From an uncultured bacterium (GTDB lineage: Bacteria; Planctomycetota; UBA8108; UBA1146), in contig CAJXMG010000005.1 in assembly GCA_913056395.1 (NCBI GenBank), positions 1 through 64,000 on the forward strand: a stretch of DNA of 64,000 nt, written 5' to 3'. The translations under genes and the position numbers were made by a program. Below the pieces are notes generated by a model. The model made no database searches and was not told where the DNA came from. It saw only the letters and a list, made by a program, of their open reading frames with translations. Positions within the stretch are counted from its first letter, which is position 1, and each line of letters starts with the position of its first letter. Shown one piece after another: positions 40,601 to 49,163 of this stretch.

Positions 40601-41082
40601 TCCATCGATTGGGTGTCCCCGGAGTACAATTGACCACCGGGGCCCATGAAGATTTCCATCGTCCGGGTGATACCGCCGACAAGATTAATGGGGATGGCCT
40701 GGTTCTCGTTTACCAATGGCTGAATGAAACATTGGGTTATCTGGGAAACCGGATCGAACCGCTGACCTCTACTCTGGGTGACGGGTCAGCAAGTCCTGCA
40801 CCGAGGTCGAGTGGAAGCCGCAGGGTTTATCTGGGAACGGTTCCGGACTTTACCGACTCGCAGGCTGGAGTTCTCTTTGAAGACGTGGTAACCGGTTCGC
40901 CTGCGGAAGCGGCGGGCCTGAGGGCTGGGGACCGCCTGTTGCTGTTGAATGATCAGAAGGTCGAAGACCTTCGTGGCTATTCAGAACTGCTCAAAAAGTT
41001 GAAGCCTGGAGAAACAGTTCGACTGCAGATCGTCCGTGGCGGCGAAACTCTGGAGTTTGAGGTCGTTCTGGGAGAGCGTTGA
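37660..41082 (+). CDS. Secreted three-domain peptidase: M1-like + M28 + PDZ
   Basis: A roughly 1140 aa exported protein. After a signal-like segment (FVLLPWLLAVMCLSPSTHS) comes an M1-like gluzincin domain with HEILH at residue 338 and NWCEGL as third ligand, 17 rather than 18 residues later. Residues about 750-1035 are an M28 aminopeptidase with all metal ligands visible (AHIDHLG, GADDNASG, SGEEWGLKGS, SVDAVGR, HEDFHRPGD). Residues about 1060-1135 are a PDZ domain (VVTGSPAEAAGLRAGDRLL). The start is uncertain: ATG 37660 or GTG 37774, the latter with AAAGGTGG upstream but a signal peptide lacking positive charge. Probably degrades peptides outside the cytoplasm. Ends tail-to-tail with metH. 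Confidence 0.82.
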   Translation: MALQCKGWENAQELSQRGVTEPEYRFGSLLIALKGGRFVLLPWLLAVMCLSPSTHSETLWHSRGEIELQPEKGHISWTVQLSPAGADTSGSLKEALEFDLHAGLELDPPEFGTLTRVSEGPRDHDPGIDPRPEITRNRWLWTPPAEGAPFRLSAKGVIQEERQEVGGGSSRSFSSTAGTIEEQGVFLAGSSAWIPQPVGEMVTFDLRVSLPAGWDAVSQGKREEHSRTDQGTRVHWKCDSPQEEIYLVAARFFEYTDRIDNVELMAFLREDDSALASRYLEASQQYIRMYSDMLGPYPQPKFALVENFWETGYGMPSFTLLGPQVIRLPFILRSSYPHEILHDYWGNSVYVDVDTGNWCEGLTAYMADHLMKEVDGLGHEYRRDVLRKYGSYVQEGQDFPLTEFRSRHSGATEAVGYGKSLMLWHMIRREMGDGSFLQGLSDFYQRFRYKRASFSDLANCLQEASTAEDWDIPKFVEHWTTNSGAPRFKMQFVLGNQSSEITLEQVQDESPFPLRVPVYFKTLNSDQWQMSAVEFPLVKDVPRRVTVDLGPGVVSVRIDPHFDVFRKLEPEETPPTLGDIFGTDQGLIVLPQKSTDLALWKEVATQWARTGNFEVIEDNDPDTEAKIEASKALWFFGSESVRAEEEFETALTIPEEEYNAEEVAGIRVHQAQGRVVGWVTSPVSEAIPGLGRKLPHYGKYSYLAFKGSEPSNFIKGQWPATGSALSMSVMDTPPSMSIPERTPLGKPGQLLDPEKMLSHIRLLTSPEMEGRGNGSEGLARAVQWTGDRFKEMGLEPAAPDGSYIDRWSVTDDQGKSLQLENVLGMIPGTDPALSQKPVVVMAHIDHLGMGWPDVRAGNEGKLHPGADDNASGVAVMVEVARKMKRTVRPQRPILFVATSGEEWGLKGSQRLVSGGCVIPLVEALTAISVDAVGRYQDGSLLVLGAGTATEWVHIVRGVGFTTGIKATSVNEDPGGSDHVMFHRLGVPGVQLTTGAHEDFHRPGDTADKINGDGLVLVYQWLNETLGYLGNRIEPLTSTLGDGSASPAPRSSGSRRVYLGTVPDFTDSQAGVLFEDVVTGSPAEAAGLRAGDRLLLLNDQKVEDLRGYSELLKKLKPGETVRLQIVRGGETLEFEVVLGER

Positions 41083-41095
41083 TTCGAATCCCGAA

Positions 41096-44000
41096 TCAGA
41101 CCTCCCGACCTCCGACCCCGAAGTAATTGGCGTCCGGGTGATGGAAGGCCAGAGCGGAAACACTGGCTTCGGGATCCATCATGAAGCCGTCCGTCAACTG
41201 GACTCCCAAATGCTCCTGCGGTTGAAGCAGTCGCCAGATCGATTCCTGGCACGAAAGATCCGGACAGGCTGGGTAGCCAAAGGAATATCTCTTGCCGCGG
41301 TAGCGAGCCCGGAACAGATCGAGGGCGGGCATCCCTTCAGGATCGGGGAATCCCCAATCGGTGCGAATCTGTCGGTGGACCCGTTCAGCCAGACCCTCAG
41401 CCAATTCCACAGCGAGAGCCTGAATCGCATGGCTCTTCAGGTACTCCCCTTCATTCATCCACGCACGGGACTGGTTTCTGACTCCTGATCCGGCGGTAGT
41501 CACCATGATGGCGATATGATCCTGGGGATCACCATTGGCCGCGGCGGGCAGGACATAGTCACAGATCGACTGGAAGGGAGATTTCTGCTGCCTGGGCATG
41601 GGAATCTCCTCGAGAATTTTTCCCGACTCCGGGCAATGGATTCGGATCATCTTCGAGGTCGAGCTGGCAGGGTAGTGCCGCCACATCGCTCTCGGTAACA
41701 GCAGGTCCCTGCGCGTCACTTCTTCCAGCAACTGATCCATCAGGGTTTTCAATTCCAGTGCTTTCGAGTCGCCCGCTTCCAACTTTTTGTTGAAGTTGCC
41801 ACGCAATCCCATGTGGCGACCGTAGAGCATCTGCGGATTGATCAGTGGGTAGATTTCCCGTGGATCAATGTTGGATTCAAAGTGCAGCTCGGTATCCGGA
41901 ATCGGTGGAGCCGATTCCAGAACCCGGACTTCGGGAGACCGGTCCGGGATGGTGATTTCTGCCACTGCGGTTTTTGTGGCAGGCGATCCAGCGGCAGTGA
42001 TTTTTTCCTGATCACGGCGCACTGACTCGATGAACTCATCCCGCTTTTCTTCATCCAGCAGTTCATTGACGATCCTCAAACCGTCCATGGCGTCTTTGGC
42101 ATAGATCACAGTCGAGTCGGTGACCTTCTGGATGCGGGTGGCTGTAAACTTTTCAGAGAGTGCGGCACCGCCTACCAGAATCGGCAGGTCGATACCCTGA
42201 GACTGAAGATCTTCGGCCGTGACCACCATCTGTTGTGCTGATTTGACCAGAAGGCCAGAGAGCCCGATGGCATCCGGCTGGTGCTCTTTGACCGCATCGA
42301 TCAGTTGGGTCGGAGGAACCTTGATCCCCAGATCGACCACCTCAAAACCGTTGTTGGAGAGGATGATCTGCACAAGGTTCTTGCCAATGTCGTGAACATC
42401 ACCCTTCACGGTGGCGAGGAGAACCTTGCCCCTGGAGGCCGCATCCGCTTTTTCCATGTGGGGTTCAAGATATGCGACCGCTGCTTTCATCGCCTCTGCA
42501 CTCTGCAGCACTTCGGCAACGATCAACTCATTGTCGTTGAAGAGGCGTCCGACCTCGGCCATGCCTGTCATCAATGGACCATTGATGATCGCCAAAGGTG
42601 ACTCATGGGTTTCGAGAGCGATGGCGAGTGCTTCCTCGAGACCCTCCTTGGTCCCTTCGATGATGTTTCGGGCGAGTCGCTCAGGGATCGGCAATTCGAG
42701 AAGAGGTGATTGCCCCTCCGCTGCGACTTTTTTGCCTCGATAAAACTCAGTGAACTCGGCGATGGGATCTGCGGTCCGTTGCCAGATCAGGTTTTCACTC
42801 AGCACCCGCTCTTCTTCGGGGATACTTGCGTATCTTTCCATGCGCTCCGAGTTGACGATGGCCATCGACAATCCGGCTTGAACACAGTGGTAGAGGAAAA
42901 CAGAATTCAGGACTTCCCTGCCTGCAGGGGGCAGGCCAAATGAAACGTTGCTGATTCCGAGAACGGTTCCACATTGGGGGAATCGTTCCTGAATCGCTTT
43001 GACTCCATCAATGGTGGCAGCAGCGGAGGAGGTGTACTTCTCATCGCCGGTTCCAACTGGAAACACGAGAGGGTCAAAGATGATGTCTTCGGGTGGTACA
43101 CCATATTTGTTGGTCAAGAGGTCATAGGATCTCTCCGCGATCTCCAGTTTTCTCTCGACCGTGACCGCCATGCCGTCATCCGGATCCTCATCGATGCAGC
43201 CGACAACCAAAGCCGCACCGTAACGGCGGGCAAGCGGAACGACGGATTCAAACCGTTCCTCACCATCCTCCAGGTTGATGGAATTGATGACTGATTTCCC
43301 CTGGCACAGTTTCAGCGCCTCTTCGATCACCTCCGAATCGGTGGAGTCGATCATCAGGGGAGCCTTGGTCATTCGAGTCAGAACCGGCAGGAAGGCGAGC
43401 ATGTCTTCAAGCTCTTCCCGATCCGGATCGGCCATGCAGACATCGATGATGTGAGCGCCGCCCCGATCCTGCTTGCGACCGATTTCCGCTGCTTTTTCGA
43501 ATTCATTCCTGGCAATCAGTTTCTTGAATTTGCGACTGCCAATGACATTGGTTCGCTCGCCGACGATGAGGGGAGTGGTGTCTTCTGTCACTTCCACGGC
43601 CTCGATGCCGGAGATGGTCAAAAAGTTGTTGGGTTCGATGACGCGAGGCTCTGCTTCGCTGGCGATTTCAGCGATGGCATGGATATGTGAAGTTGTGGTT
43701 CCGCAACAACCGCCGACGACATTGACCCAGCCCTGATCAAAAAACGGTTTCAGGTTTGCAGAAAGAATTTCTGCGGTTTCTTCGTATTCACCATCGGCGT
43801 TGGGCAATCCTGCGTTGGGGTAAACGGAAACCGGATATTTGGAAATACCTGCAAGGGTTCGCAGGTGATCGGTCATGAACTGGGGACCAGTGGCGCAATT
43901 CATGCCGATGAAAATCGGTTCGAAATGCTCCACGCTGGTGTAAAAGGCTTCGATGGTTTGACCGGCGAGCATCGTTCCCATCGGTTCGATGGTACAGGAG

Positions 44001-44608
44001 ATCGCCACCGGTCTTGAAAAACCGAGTTCCTTCTCTGCCTGCTCGATGCCGATTTGTGCCGCTTTCAGATTGAGTCCATCCTGAACTGTTTCCAAAAGCA
44101 GAATATCGACTCCACCACGCAGCAGTCCCAAAGCCTGGACTCTGAAATTCTCAACCAGTTCATCGAAGGTGATGCCTCCGGTGACGGACAGGGTTTTTGT
44201 CGTGGGGCCCATCGATCCGAGAACAAATCGGGGGCGATCGGGCGTTGACAGGGCATCCGCTTCCTGGCGGGCAAGTTGCGCTCCGACCTCATTGACTTCC
44301 AGGGCCAGATGGCCCAATTCGTACTCATCCAGCACCAGAGGTGTTGCACCGAAAGTATTCGTCTCGATACAGTCCGCACCCGCCTCCAGATAACTGCGGT
44401 GGACTGAGCGGATCACCTCTGGTCGGGTCAGGATCAGATTTTCATTGCAACCGTAGAGTTCTTCACCGCCAAAGTCTTCAGCGGTGAGGTCCAATTCCTG
44501 CAGTGCAGTACCGGTCGCGCCGTCGATGACGAGTATCCGCTCTTTGAGAATGGACATGAATTTCTGACGAATATCAGCACCGGATATTTGGGCTGGATCA
44601 AAGGTCAT
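41096..44608 (-). CDS. metH: Cobalamin-dependent methionine synthase
   Basis: Transfers methyl from 5-methyltetrahydrofolate to homocysteine through methylcobalamin. The 1170 aa protein has all four modules: homocysteine-binding barrel (DGATGTALQELDL; zinc cysteines near residue 236 in GMNCATG and near 298 in GGCCGTT), pterin-binding barrel (GERTNVIGSRKFKKLI), cobalamin domain (cap plus KGDVHDIGKN around residue 738, the cobalt-ligand His), and the C-terminal AdoMet reactivation domain (YRGKRYSFGYPACPDL). ATG at 44608 has AGGAG upstream. No cobalamin riboswitch was recognised in its leader. It creates a B12 demand that would fit the BtuF/BtuDC-like importer in this window. Confidence 0.96.
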   Translation of the reverse strand: MTFDPAQISGADIRQKFMSILKERILVIDGATGTALQELDLTAEDFGGEELYGCNENLILTRPEVIRSVHRSYLEAGADCIETNTFGATPLVLDEYELGHLALEVNEVGAQLARQEADALSTPDRPRFVLGSMGPTTKTLSVTGGITFDELVENFRVQALGLLRGGVDILLLETVQDGLNLKAAQIGIEQAEKELGFSRPVAISCTIEPMGTMLAGQTIEAFYTSVEHFEPIFIGMNCATGPQFMTDHLRTLAGISKYPVSVYPNAGLPNADGEYEETAEILSANLKPFFDQGWVNVVGGCCGTTTSHIHAIAEIASEAEPRVIEPNNFLTISGIEAVEVTEDTTPLIVGERTNVIGSRKFKKLIARNEFEKAAEIGRKQDRGGAHIIDVCMADPDREELEDMLAFLPVLTRMTKAPLMIDSTDSEVIEEALKLCQGKSVINSINLEDGEERFESVVPLARRYGAALVVGCIDEDPDDGMAVTVERKLEIAERSYDLLTNKYGVPPEDIIFDPLVFPVGTGDEKYTSSAAATIDGVKAIQERFPQCGTVLGISNVSFGLPPAGREVLNSVFLYHCVQAGLSMAIVNSERMERYASIPEEERVLSENLIWQRTADPIAEFTEFYRGKKVAAEGQSPLLELPIPERLARNIIEGTKEGLEEALAIALETHESPLAIINGPLMTGMAEVGRLFNDNELIVAEVLQSAEAMKAAVAYLEPHMEKADAASRGKVLLATVKGDVHDIGKNLVQIILSNNGFEVVDLGIKVPPTQLIDAVKEHQPDAIGLSGLLVKSAQQMVVTAEDLQSQGIDLPILVGGAALSEKFTATRIQKVTDSTVIYAKDAMDGLRIVNELLDEEKRDEFIESVRRDQEKITAAGSPATKTAVAEITIPDRSPEVRVLESAPPIPDTELHFESNIDPREIYPLINPQMLYGRHMGLRGNFNKKLEAGDSKALELKTLMDQLLEEVTRRDLLLPRAMWRHYPASSTSKMIRIHCPESGKILEEIPMPRQQKSPFQSICDYVLPAAANGDPQDHIAIMVTTAGSGVRNQSRAWMNEGEYLKSHAIQALAVELAEGLAERVHRQIRTDWGFPDPEGMPALDLFRARYRGKRYSFGYPACPDLSCQESIWRLLQPQEHLGVQLTDGFMMDPEASVSALAFHHPDANYFGVGGREV

Positions 44609-44731
44609 TGGGGCTGCTCCTGTTTGGGTTCACACCTGCTTCTCAATATAAATGCGGTCCGAGAGCAGGGATAGTGATCTGGTGCAGATTGAAAGTGGCC
44701 TGTTGAGAGTGGACTAGTAGCTTCCCCGGGA

Positions 44732-45412
44732 TCAGGGCAAGGGACGGGATTTCAGAATTTCGAGCTCTTGTTGCATCGCTTCCTGCGATTGAATCAGCTC
44801 TTCCAGCAACTTTTGCATTTGGCCCTGCCGAACGACAAGGTCGACCCGGTCCTGACTGGATGATTGCACCTGTTGTTCCAGGTCCCGAATCTGTTGTTTC
44901 AATGATTCGACAAGTTTCTGATCATCTGTTCTTGCCTGTTGCATGGCAGACCTGGCGGTCTCCAGATCCGATCTCAACTGCTCCAGTTGTTGATCAAACC
45001 GGGCCTGAATTCCGCTCCGTTCTTCACCGGCTGTTTGCTGTGCCGCTGCCAGTTCCTGATGGCGGCTGTCCAGCCCCTCGAGTACTTCCTTGAGCGAGTT
45101 CCCCTGCTCCCGCAGTTGATCCACTTCTCCATTCAGCGTCTCACGGGTTTCTTTCAAATCGTCGGAGAGAGTTTTTTGCTGTTTGCGGGCTTCCACAATC
45201 TGCAGACGATTTTGCTCGATGAGCCTGGCGGATTCCTTGAGGGTTCCGTCCATGGATTCTTGTGAAGATTTAATTTCCTCGAAGTTGGCATCTATTTCTT
45301 TTTGTTTTCCCTCCAGCTCGTTGACTCTGGATGAGATGGCCGTGTCGCCGAGGATCATGAATGCGAGAACTGCAAGAGTCGAGAGACCGACGGCAAGGGT
45401 GACCGTTTTCAT
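44732..45412 (-). CDS. Membrane-anchored coiled-coil protein, unknown function
   Basis: A 226 aa protein with one N-terminal membrane segment (LAVGLSTLAVLAFMILGDTA) followed by nearly uninterrupted heptad-rich coiled coil full of Glu, Gln, Lys and Ser (for example ELEGKQKEIDANFEEIKSSQ) to the C-terminus. No catalytic motif is visible. It lies upstream of metH on the same strand with 123 bp between them, and downstream of tRNA-Ser. Could be a periplasmic spacer or scaffold; not assigned. Confidence 0.75.
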   Translation of the reverse strand: MKTVTLAVGLSTLAVLAFMILGDTAISSRVNELEGKQKEIDANFEEIKSSQESMDGTLKESARLIEQNRLQIVEARKQQKTLSDDLKETRETLNGEVDQLREQGNSLKEVLEGLDSRHQELAAAQQTAGEERSGIQARFDQQLEQLRSDLETARSAMQQARTDDQKLVESLKQQIRDLEQQVQSSSQDRVDLVVRQGQMQKLLEELIQSQEAMQQELEILKSRPLP

Positions 45413-45500
45413 TTCGCCTCCTTTTGAGTTTTGAATGCGTGCATCTCCGGGATTGGAAAGGAAAGAGTCGTCATGAGACGGTGAATGTTACCGATGGAGT

Positions 45501-45590
45501 TGGCGGTGGGGGTGGGATTCGAACCCACGGGAGCTGTTACACCCCGCCGGTTTTCAAAACCGGTGCAATCGACCACTCTGCCACCCCACC
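45501..45590 (-). tRNA. tRNA-Ser (anticodon UGA), CCA encoded
   Basis: Minus-strand class II tRNA of 90 nt. Acceptor GGTGGGG pairs with CCCCACC, discriminator G and an encoded CCA (45501-45503). Anticodon arm CCGGT-TTTGAAA-ACCGG gives UGA; a long variable arm (CGGGGTGTAACAGCTCCCG) and T-loop TTCGAAT are present. Reads UCN codons, chiefly UCA. Confidence 0.95.
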
Positions 45591-45713
45591 GCTCAGAATC
45601 ACTTCTCGGTGCCTTGTTTTCTTATCCATGCATTTTCTTGTACATGGACCGTAGACCAGGCCGAAGTTTAAAACAGGTCCACGACTTCGTCACACAGGGT
45701 ACTGGATCCCGGC

Positions 45714-46805
45714 TCAGGAACCACCCTTGTCATGATCGTTCTCTTCTTCATTGGAGAGGAATCTGCGTTCTCTCTTAAGCCGCTCGATCCTTTTGTCCCG
45801 CAGTTCCTGGGCATGGGATTGAAGATCTTCGAACCGGTCTTTTTCGTCGACCACCTCGATACTGAGAATGGTTTCGAAAACATCCTCTGTGGTCACCACT
45901 CCGCAGGTTCCTCCCAACTCGTCGGCGACCATGGCGATGGGATCCTGGCCGCTGACCAGATCGTCGAGGGTTTTGCGAAGAGTCGCCAATTCGGGAATAA
46001 AGCGGATATCCCGGCGGAATTCCACGAGGGGAGTCGAATGGGTATTTCCACTCAGGGCGGCGGTCAGGACCTCTCGCAGGAGGATATACCCACTGACTTC
46101 GTCCCTGGATTTGCCGTAGAGAGGGATTCTGCTCGGCAGTTTTCCCCGTTTGTTTTCAGCCAGGAGATCTTCAACGGTCGATTCCTGCCACATATCGACG
46201 AGAACGGTGTGGGGGGTCATCACGTCTTTCACACGGATTTCGTCGAGTCGGAGAATGTTTCTGTAGAGAGCTTTTTCGTGGTGGGCGAGGGTGCCTTCAT
46301 CTCCGGCCATGTCAATCATTGCCTCGACTTCACCTCTTGAGACGTGTTCGCCCTTGATACCCCCAAAAAATCGCGTCAACCGGCTGGTCAATGCAACGAG
46401 GGGGCGCAGCAGGATGGTCAGCAATTTCAAAGAGTACCCGACCAGTCCTGAGAGTTTTTTGGAATGCACCGCTCCGATGGTTTTTGGGATGATTTCCGAG
46501 GTGGTCAGAATGAGAAAGGTCAGGACTGCGGAGAAGGCTCCCACCCATGCCTGAGACAGCTGGCCGACCAGATATCCTGCATAGGAAGCCCCTGCGGTAT
46601 GGGAGATGGTATTGAGAATGAGAATCGCCCCGAGGGCATCATCGAGCCGATCCTTCTTGAGGGAGTACAAAATGTCGACTCCCCGGCTCTTTTCCCGCCG
46701 TTCTTCGAGGCTGGCCAGGGAAACGGAAAGCAGGACTGCTTCGAGGAGAGAGCAGAAAAAGGAAATCGCCAGGGTCAAAAAGACGACGATCAGCAAATAG
46801 GTCAC
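45714..46805 (-). CDS. CNNM/CorC-family membrane protein (DUF21 + CBS pair)
   Basis: A 363 aa protein. The DUF21 transmembrane domain (LTLAISFFCSLLEAVLLSVS, LGAILILNTISHTAG, VLTFLILTTSEIIPKTIGA) includes the conserved TSEIIPKT-type loop. A cytosolic CBS pair follows (VKDVMTPHTVLVD and TCGVVTTEDVFETIL). The CNNM/HlyC-CorC family moves or senses Mg2+ and other divalent cations. GTG at 46805 with GGGAG five bases upstream is preferred; an ATG at 46910 would add 35 Arg/Leu-rich residues. A charged tail closes the protein. Flanked by tRNA-Ser and the flagellar operon. Confidence 0.85.
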   Translation of the reverse strand: MTYLLIVVFLTLAISFFCSLLEAVLLSVSLASLEERREKSRGVDILYSLKKDRLDDALGAILILNTISHTAGASYAGYLVGQLSQAWVGAFSAVLTFLILTTSEIIPKTIGAVHSKKLSGLVGYSLKLLTILLRPLVALTSRLTRFFGGIKGEHVSRGEVEAMIDMAGDEGTLAHHEKALYRNILRLDEIRVKDVMTPHTVLVDMWQESTVEDLLAENKRGKLPSRIPLYGKSRDEVSGYILLREVLTAALSGNTHSTPLVEFRRDIRFIPELATLRKTLDDLVSGQDPIAMVADELGGTCGVVTTEDVFETILSIEVVDEKDRFEDLQSHAQELRDKRIERLKRERRFLSNEEENDHDKGGS

Positions 46806-47065
46806 AGAACTCCCAAATCCAGCACAAAGGCTTCGACAGGATACCCGGAACCACCACAGGAGGGGCCTCAACCCCAACAAAACCGAGTTATCGGAACCAT
46901 AGGGGAGCATTTTGCACTTTACACTTTATAAAGCATGTGTCACCCTCTCACCGGGTTGGGGCACTTTTGTGCACATACGAGCAGGGTTGCACCAACACAG
47001 GGCAATGGAATTGTCCGCAATGAATCAGCATAGGGTGTGAAGAAGTAGGTTTGAGGTGTGCGACA

Positions 47066-47086
47066 GGTCGAATTCGAATTTCGACC
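47066..47086. promoter_or_regulatory. Inverted repeat just upstream of the flagellar sigma-54 promoter
   Basis: GGTCGAA (47066-47072) and TTCGACC (47080-47086) flank TTCGAAT. It ends four bases before the -24 box. That close position could suit a repressor, or an accessory activator site, rather than a classic far-upstream enhancer. Confidence 0.45.
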
Positions 47087-47090
47087 GGAT

Positions 47091-47106
47091 TGGCACGGTG
47101 CCTGCA
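47091..47106 (+). promoter_or_regulatory. Sigma-54 (RpoN) -24/-12 promoter of the flagellar operon
   Basis: TGGCACGGTGCCTGCA carries the required GG and GC with exactly ten bases between them, matching TGGCAC-N5-TTGCA at all but one position of the core. It lies 93 bp before the fliF start. Sigma-54 control of flagellar basal-body genes is known in many bacteria. Confidence 0.75.
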
Positions 47107-47198
47107 TGGGGTAGATGGCCCCGGATCACCCGTGAAAAATTCGGAATCAGGGGAAAGTCTTCCGCCAGTGAAGACATGATCGGGAAAGAGGGAATGGG

Positions 47199-49163
47199 AT
47201 GACGCAGCAATTCGACGGCTCAAGGAGGTCTACTTCAGAGTCGCTCTCCAGCACCCATCAGTTTCAGAAGACATGGGAAGAACTGGGACAAGGGGCAAGG
47301 GTCATCCTGATCCTTGGAATGGTTCTCTTCGTTTACGGGTTTTTCCTGAACGGTGACCGTCTGATTGAGATTCCCGAGGTGGAAGTTCCGGGTGCACAAC
47401 ACACTCAGGTCGTCCAGTTCCTCGAAGAGGAAAACATCCGTTACGACTACACCGACGCGGGAACCCTCAGGGTCGCAAAGAGTGAAACTCCCAAGGTCGT
47501 CGCTTTTCTGGACCGATTTGTCGTCGGTTTTCAAAAGCCTGAAATGAAAACTGCGATTGCAAAGACCGGATTTGGAAATTCTCTCTCTGAGCTGACAAAC
47601 TTCCGGGGCAAGGCGTCCCAGAGATCCAATAGCAGGATCGATGACATCGTTCGATCTGCAGAAGAAGAAGTCGCAAGGTTTGAAGGTATCAATGCTGCGA
47701 CCATTGTTCCAAACAGGATTTCAGCAGAGAGGCATTCTCAGAATAAGTTCACCCGAATCAATCGGGTGAGTGTTCAGCTTGAACTCAATGAAGGCCGCAA
47801 GGATTACGGTCTCGACAGTGGGATGGTCAAACTGATCAAGTCGCATGTCAGTGTCGCATTGGATGTTCCTGCTGTAGCTGTGCAGATTTCTGACACAAGC
47901 GGAAGATTTTACGACGTCAGAAACAGCCAGCCCACCGCCGCTGATCTTCGCAATAAAGTGAATGTAATCGAAGACAGGGTTGCAAAGTTCATGGCGAACA
48001 TCCTTGAAGAGGGTACTTACAGGATTCAGGTAGATGTTGGAGCTCCCGCTTTACCGAATGATCCTGCTGTCTTTGGAGACAACTTTCCCAAAGAGTGGCC
48101 CAGCATCGATCAGATCAATGACAAGCTGATTCAATTGACCCCGGTAACAGGCCCCCTCCCAAGCGACATTGTCACTCTTGATGCCTTGAAAAATGCCCAG
48201 TCCCGCTCACGCTGGAATCAGATTGCAGAAGATTCCACCCGAAATGTGGCTGTCACCGTGTTTGTCGATCGCGGTCCTGCAAAAGCGGTACTCGATCCGG
48301 TAGATCCCATGCAGCACCTGAACTTTGATCCGGTCATCCCGATTCCTGCACAGGACAACTTTCAGTCGATGACCCGGGATATCGCACGCCACCTGGAGGA
48401 GCACCTTCGTGCGACCTTCCGTGGCGACGATGTCACCGCCCGCGTGGTTCCGGTCAATCTGATCGGCGAAAATGGTCAACTTGCAAGTTCAGCCTTCTCA
48501 GTCGCTGAGTTTTACGGCACCGGGGCTGCAGCGGGTGAAACCTCACAAAATACGACAATCTTCTTCTTTTCGGTGATCGCACTTCTCTTTGTCGTACTGA
48601 TGTTCCGTGACGGGCCGAAGGATGCCGAAAAGGGATATTCGATCACAGGGTTCCACGGCGGGTTCATCGAGAGATCGGCGGATAACGTCAGAACCCAAAG
48701 TGATTTCAAATCAGCAGTGTCCTCCTCTGAATATCCTGCCGTCGTTACACAGATCAATCACAAAACATTCGAGGAGCGTCTGGAGATTCTCAGGGCCATC
48801 GTCAGCAATCAGGAGGAAAATCTTCCTGGTAGCGACGTTCTTGCTCTGATGATTTTTGACCTTTCAGAAAATCGTCAAGAGATCTTTGAGTGCCTGAAGA
48901 ATGAGGAATGTGAAGTGCTCTTCCAGTTGATCGATGGGATCACCGGACCCATTGGCTCTGAAGAAATTGAAGACGCCTTTGCCGCTTTCGAACTGATTAC
49001 CACTGGCTTGAATCAGGAAAGCGAGATCCCCGTTCTTGTCACGACAGTGCCTACCCGTCCAGAGATTGATGAGAAAGTCATCGCAGATATTCGAAATCAT
49101 AATCCTGCTTTGGCAGAAGTGATTTCCAAGACACGTGGAGAAGATTCAGGGAAGGTTTCCTAA
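47199..49163 (+). CDS. fliF: Flagellar MS-ring protein FliF with C-terminal FliG-N-like extension
   Basis: A 654 aa MS-ring protein. First span VILILGMVLFVYGFFL (residues about 34-50), ring-building domains including VSVQLELNEGRKDYG and VALDVPAVAVQISDT, second span IFFFSVIALLFVVLMF (about 451-469). The cytoplasmic tail is about 180 residues, roughly 100 longer than usual. Residues about 543-603 align without gaps to the FliG N-terminal domain pattern (ALMIFDLSENRQEIFECL; hydrophobic spacing of FliG AVLLVALG...VMKHL), and the end has IRNHNPALAEVI, resembling a FliG motif. No fliG follows in its usual place. ATG at 47199; the stop overlaps fliH. Confidence 0.88.
   Translation: MTQQFDGSRRSTSESLSSTHQFQKTWEELGQGARVILILGMVLFVYGFFLNGDRLIEIPEVEVPGAQHTQVVQFLEEENIRYDYTDAGTLRVAKSETPKVVAFLDRFVVGFQKPEMKTAIAKTGFGNSLSELTNFRGKASQRSNSRIDDIVRSAEEEVARFEGINAATIVPNRISAERHSQNKFTRINRVSVQLELNEGRKDYGLDSGMVKLIKSHVSVALDVPAVAVQISDTSGRFYDVRNSQPTAADLRNKVNVIEDRVAKFMANILEEGTYRIQVDVGAPALPNDPAVFGDNFPKEWPSIDQINDKLIQLTPVTGPLPSDIVTLDALKNAQSRSRWNQIAEDSTRNVAVTVFVDRGPAKAVLDPVDPMQHLNFDPVIPIPAQDNFQSMTRDIARHLEEHLRATFRGDDVTARVVPVNLIGENGQLASSAFSVAEFYGTGAAAGETSQNTTIFFFSVIALLFVVLMFRDGPKDAEKGYSITGFHGGFIERSADNVRTQSDFKSAVSSSEYPAVVTQINHKTFEERLEILRAIVSNQEENLPGSDVLALMIFDLSENRQEIFECLKNEECEVLFQLIDGITGPIGSEEIEDAFAAFELITTGLNQESEIPVLVTTVPTRPEIDEKVIADIRNHNPALAEVISKTRGEDSGKVS

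Larger units (their letters stand above)
46806..47198. other. Divergent intergenic region (393 bp) between the CNNM gene and the flagellar operon
   Basis: Holds no gene I can support. Contains a 7-bp-arm inverted repeat (47066-47086), a sigma-54-type promoter (47091-47106) facing fliF, and an A/T-rich stretch near 46910-46935 (CTTTATAAAG) that could be part of the promoter for the CNNM gene. Confidence 0.6.

Noticed and set aside
44609-44731. Possible cobalamin riboswitch ahead of metH
   Set aside because: The 123-bp leader has no recognisable B12-box core or supporting stems by eye.
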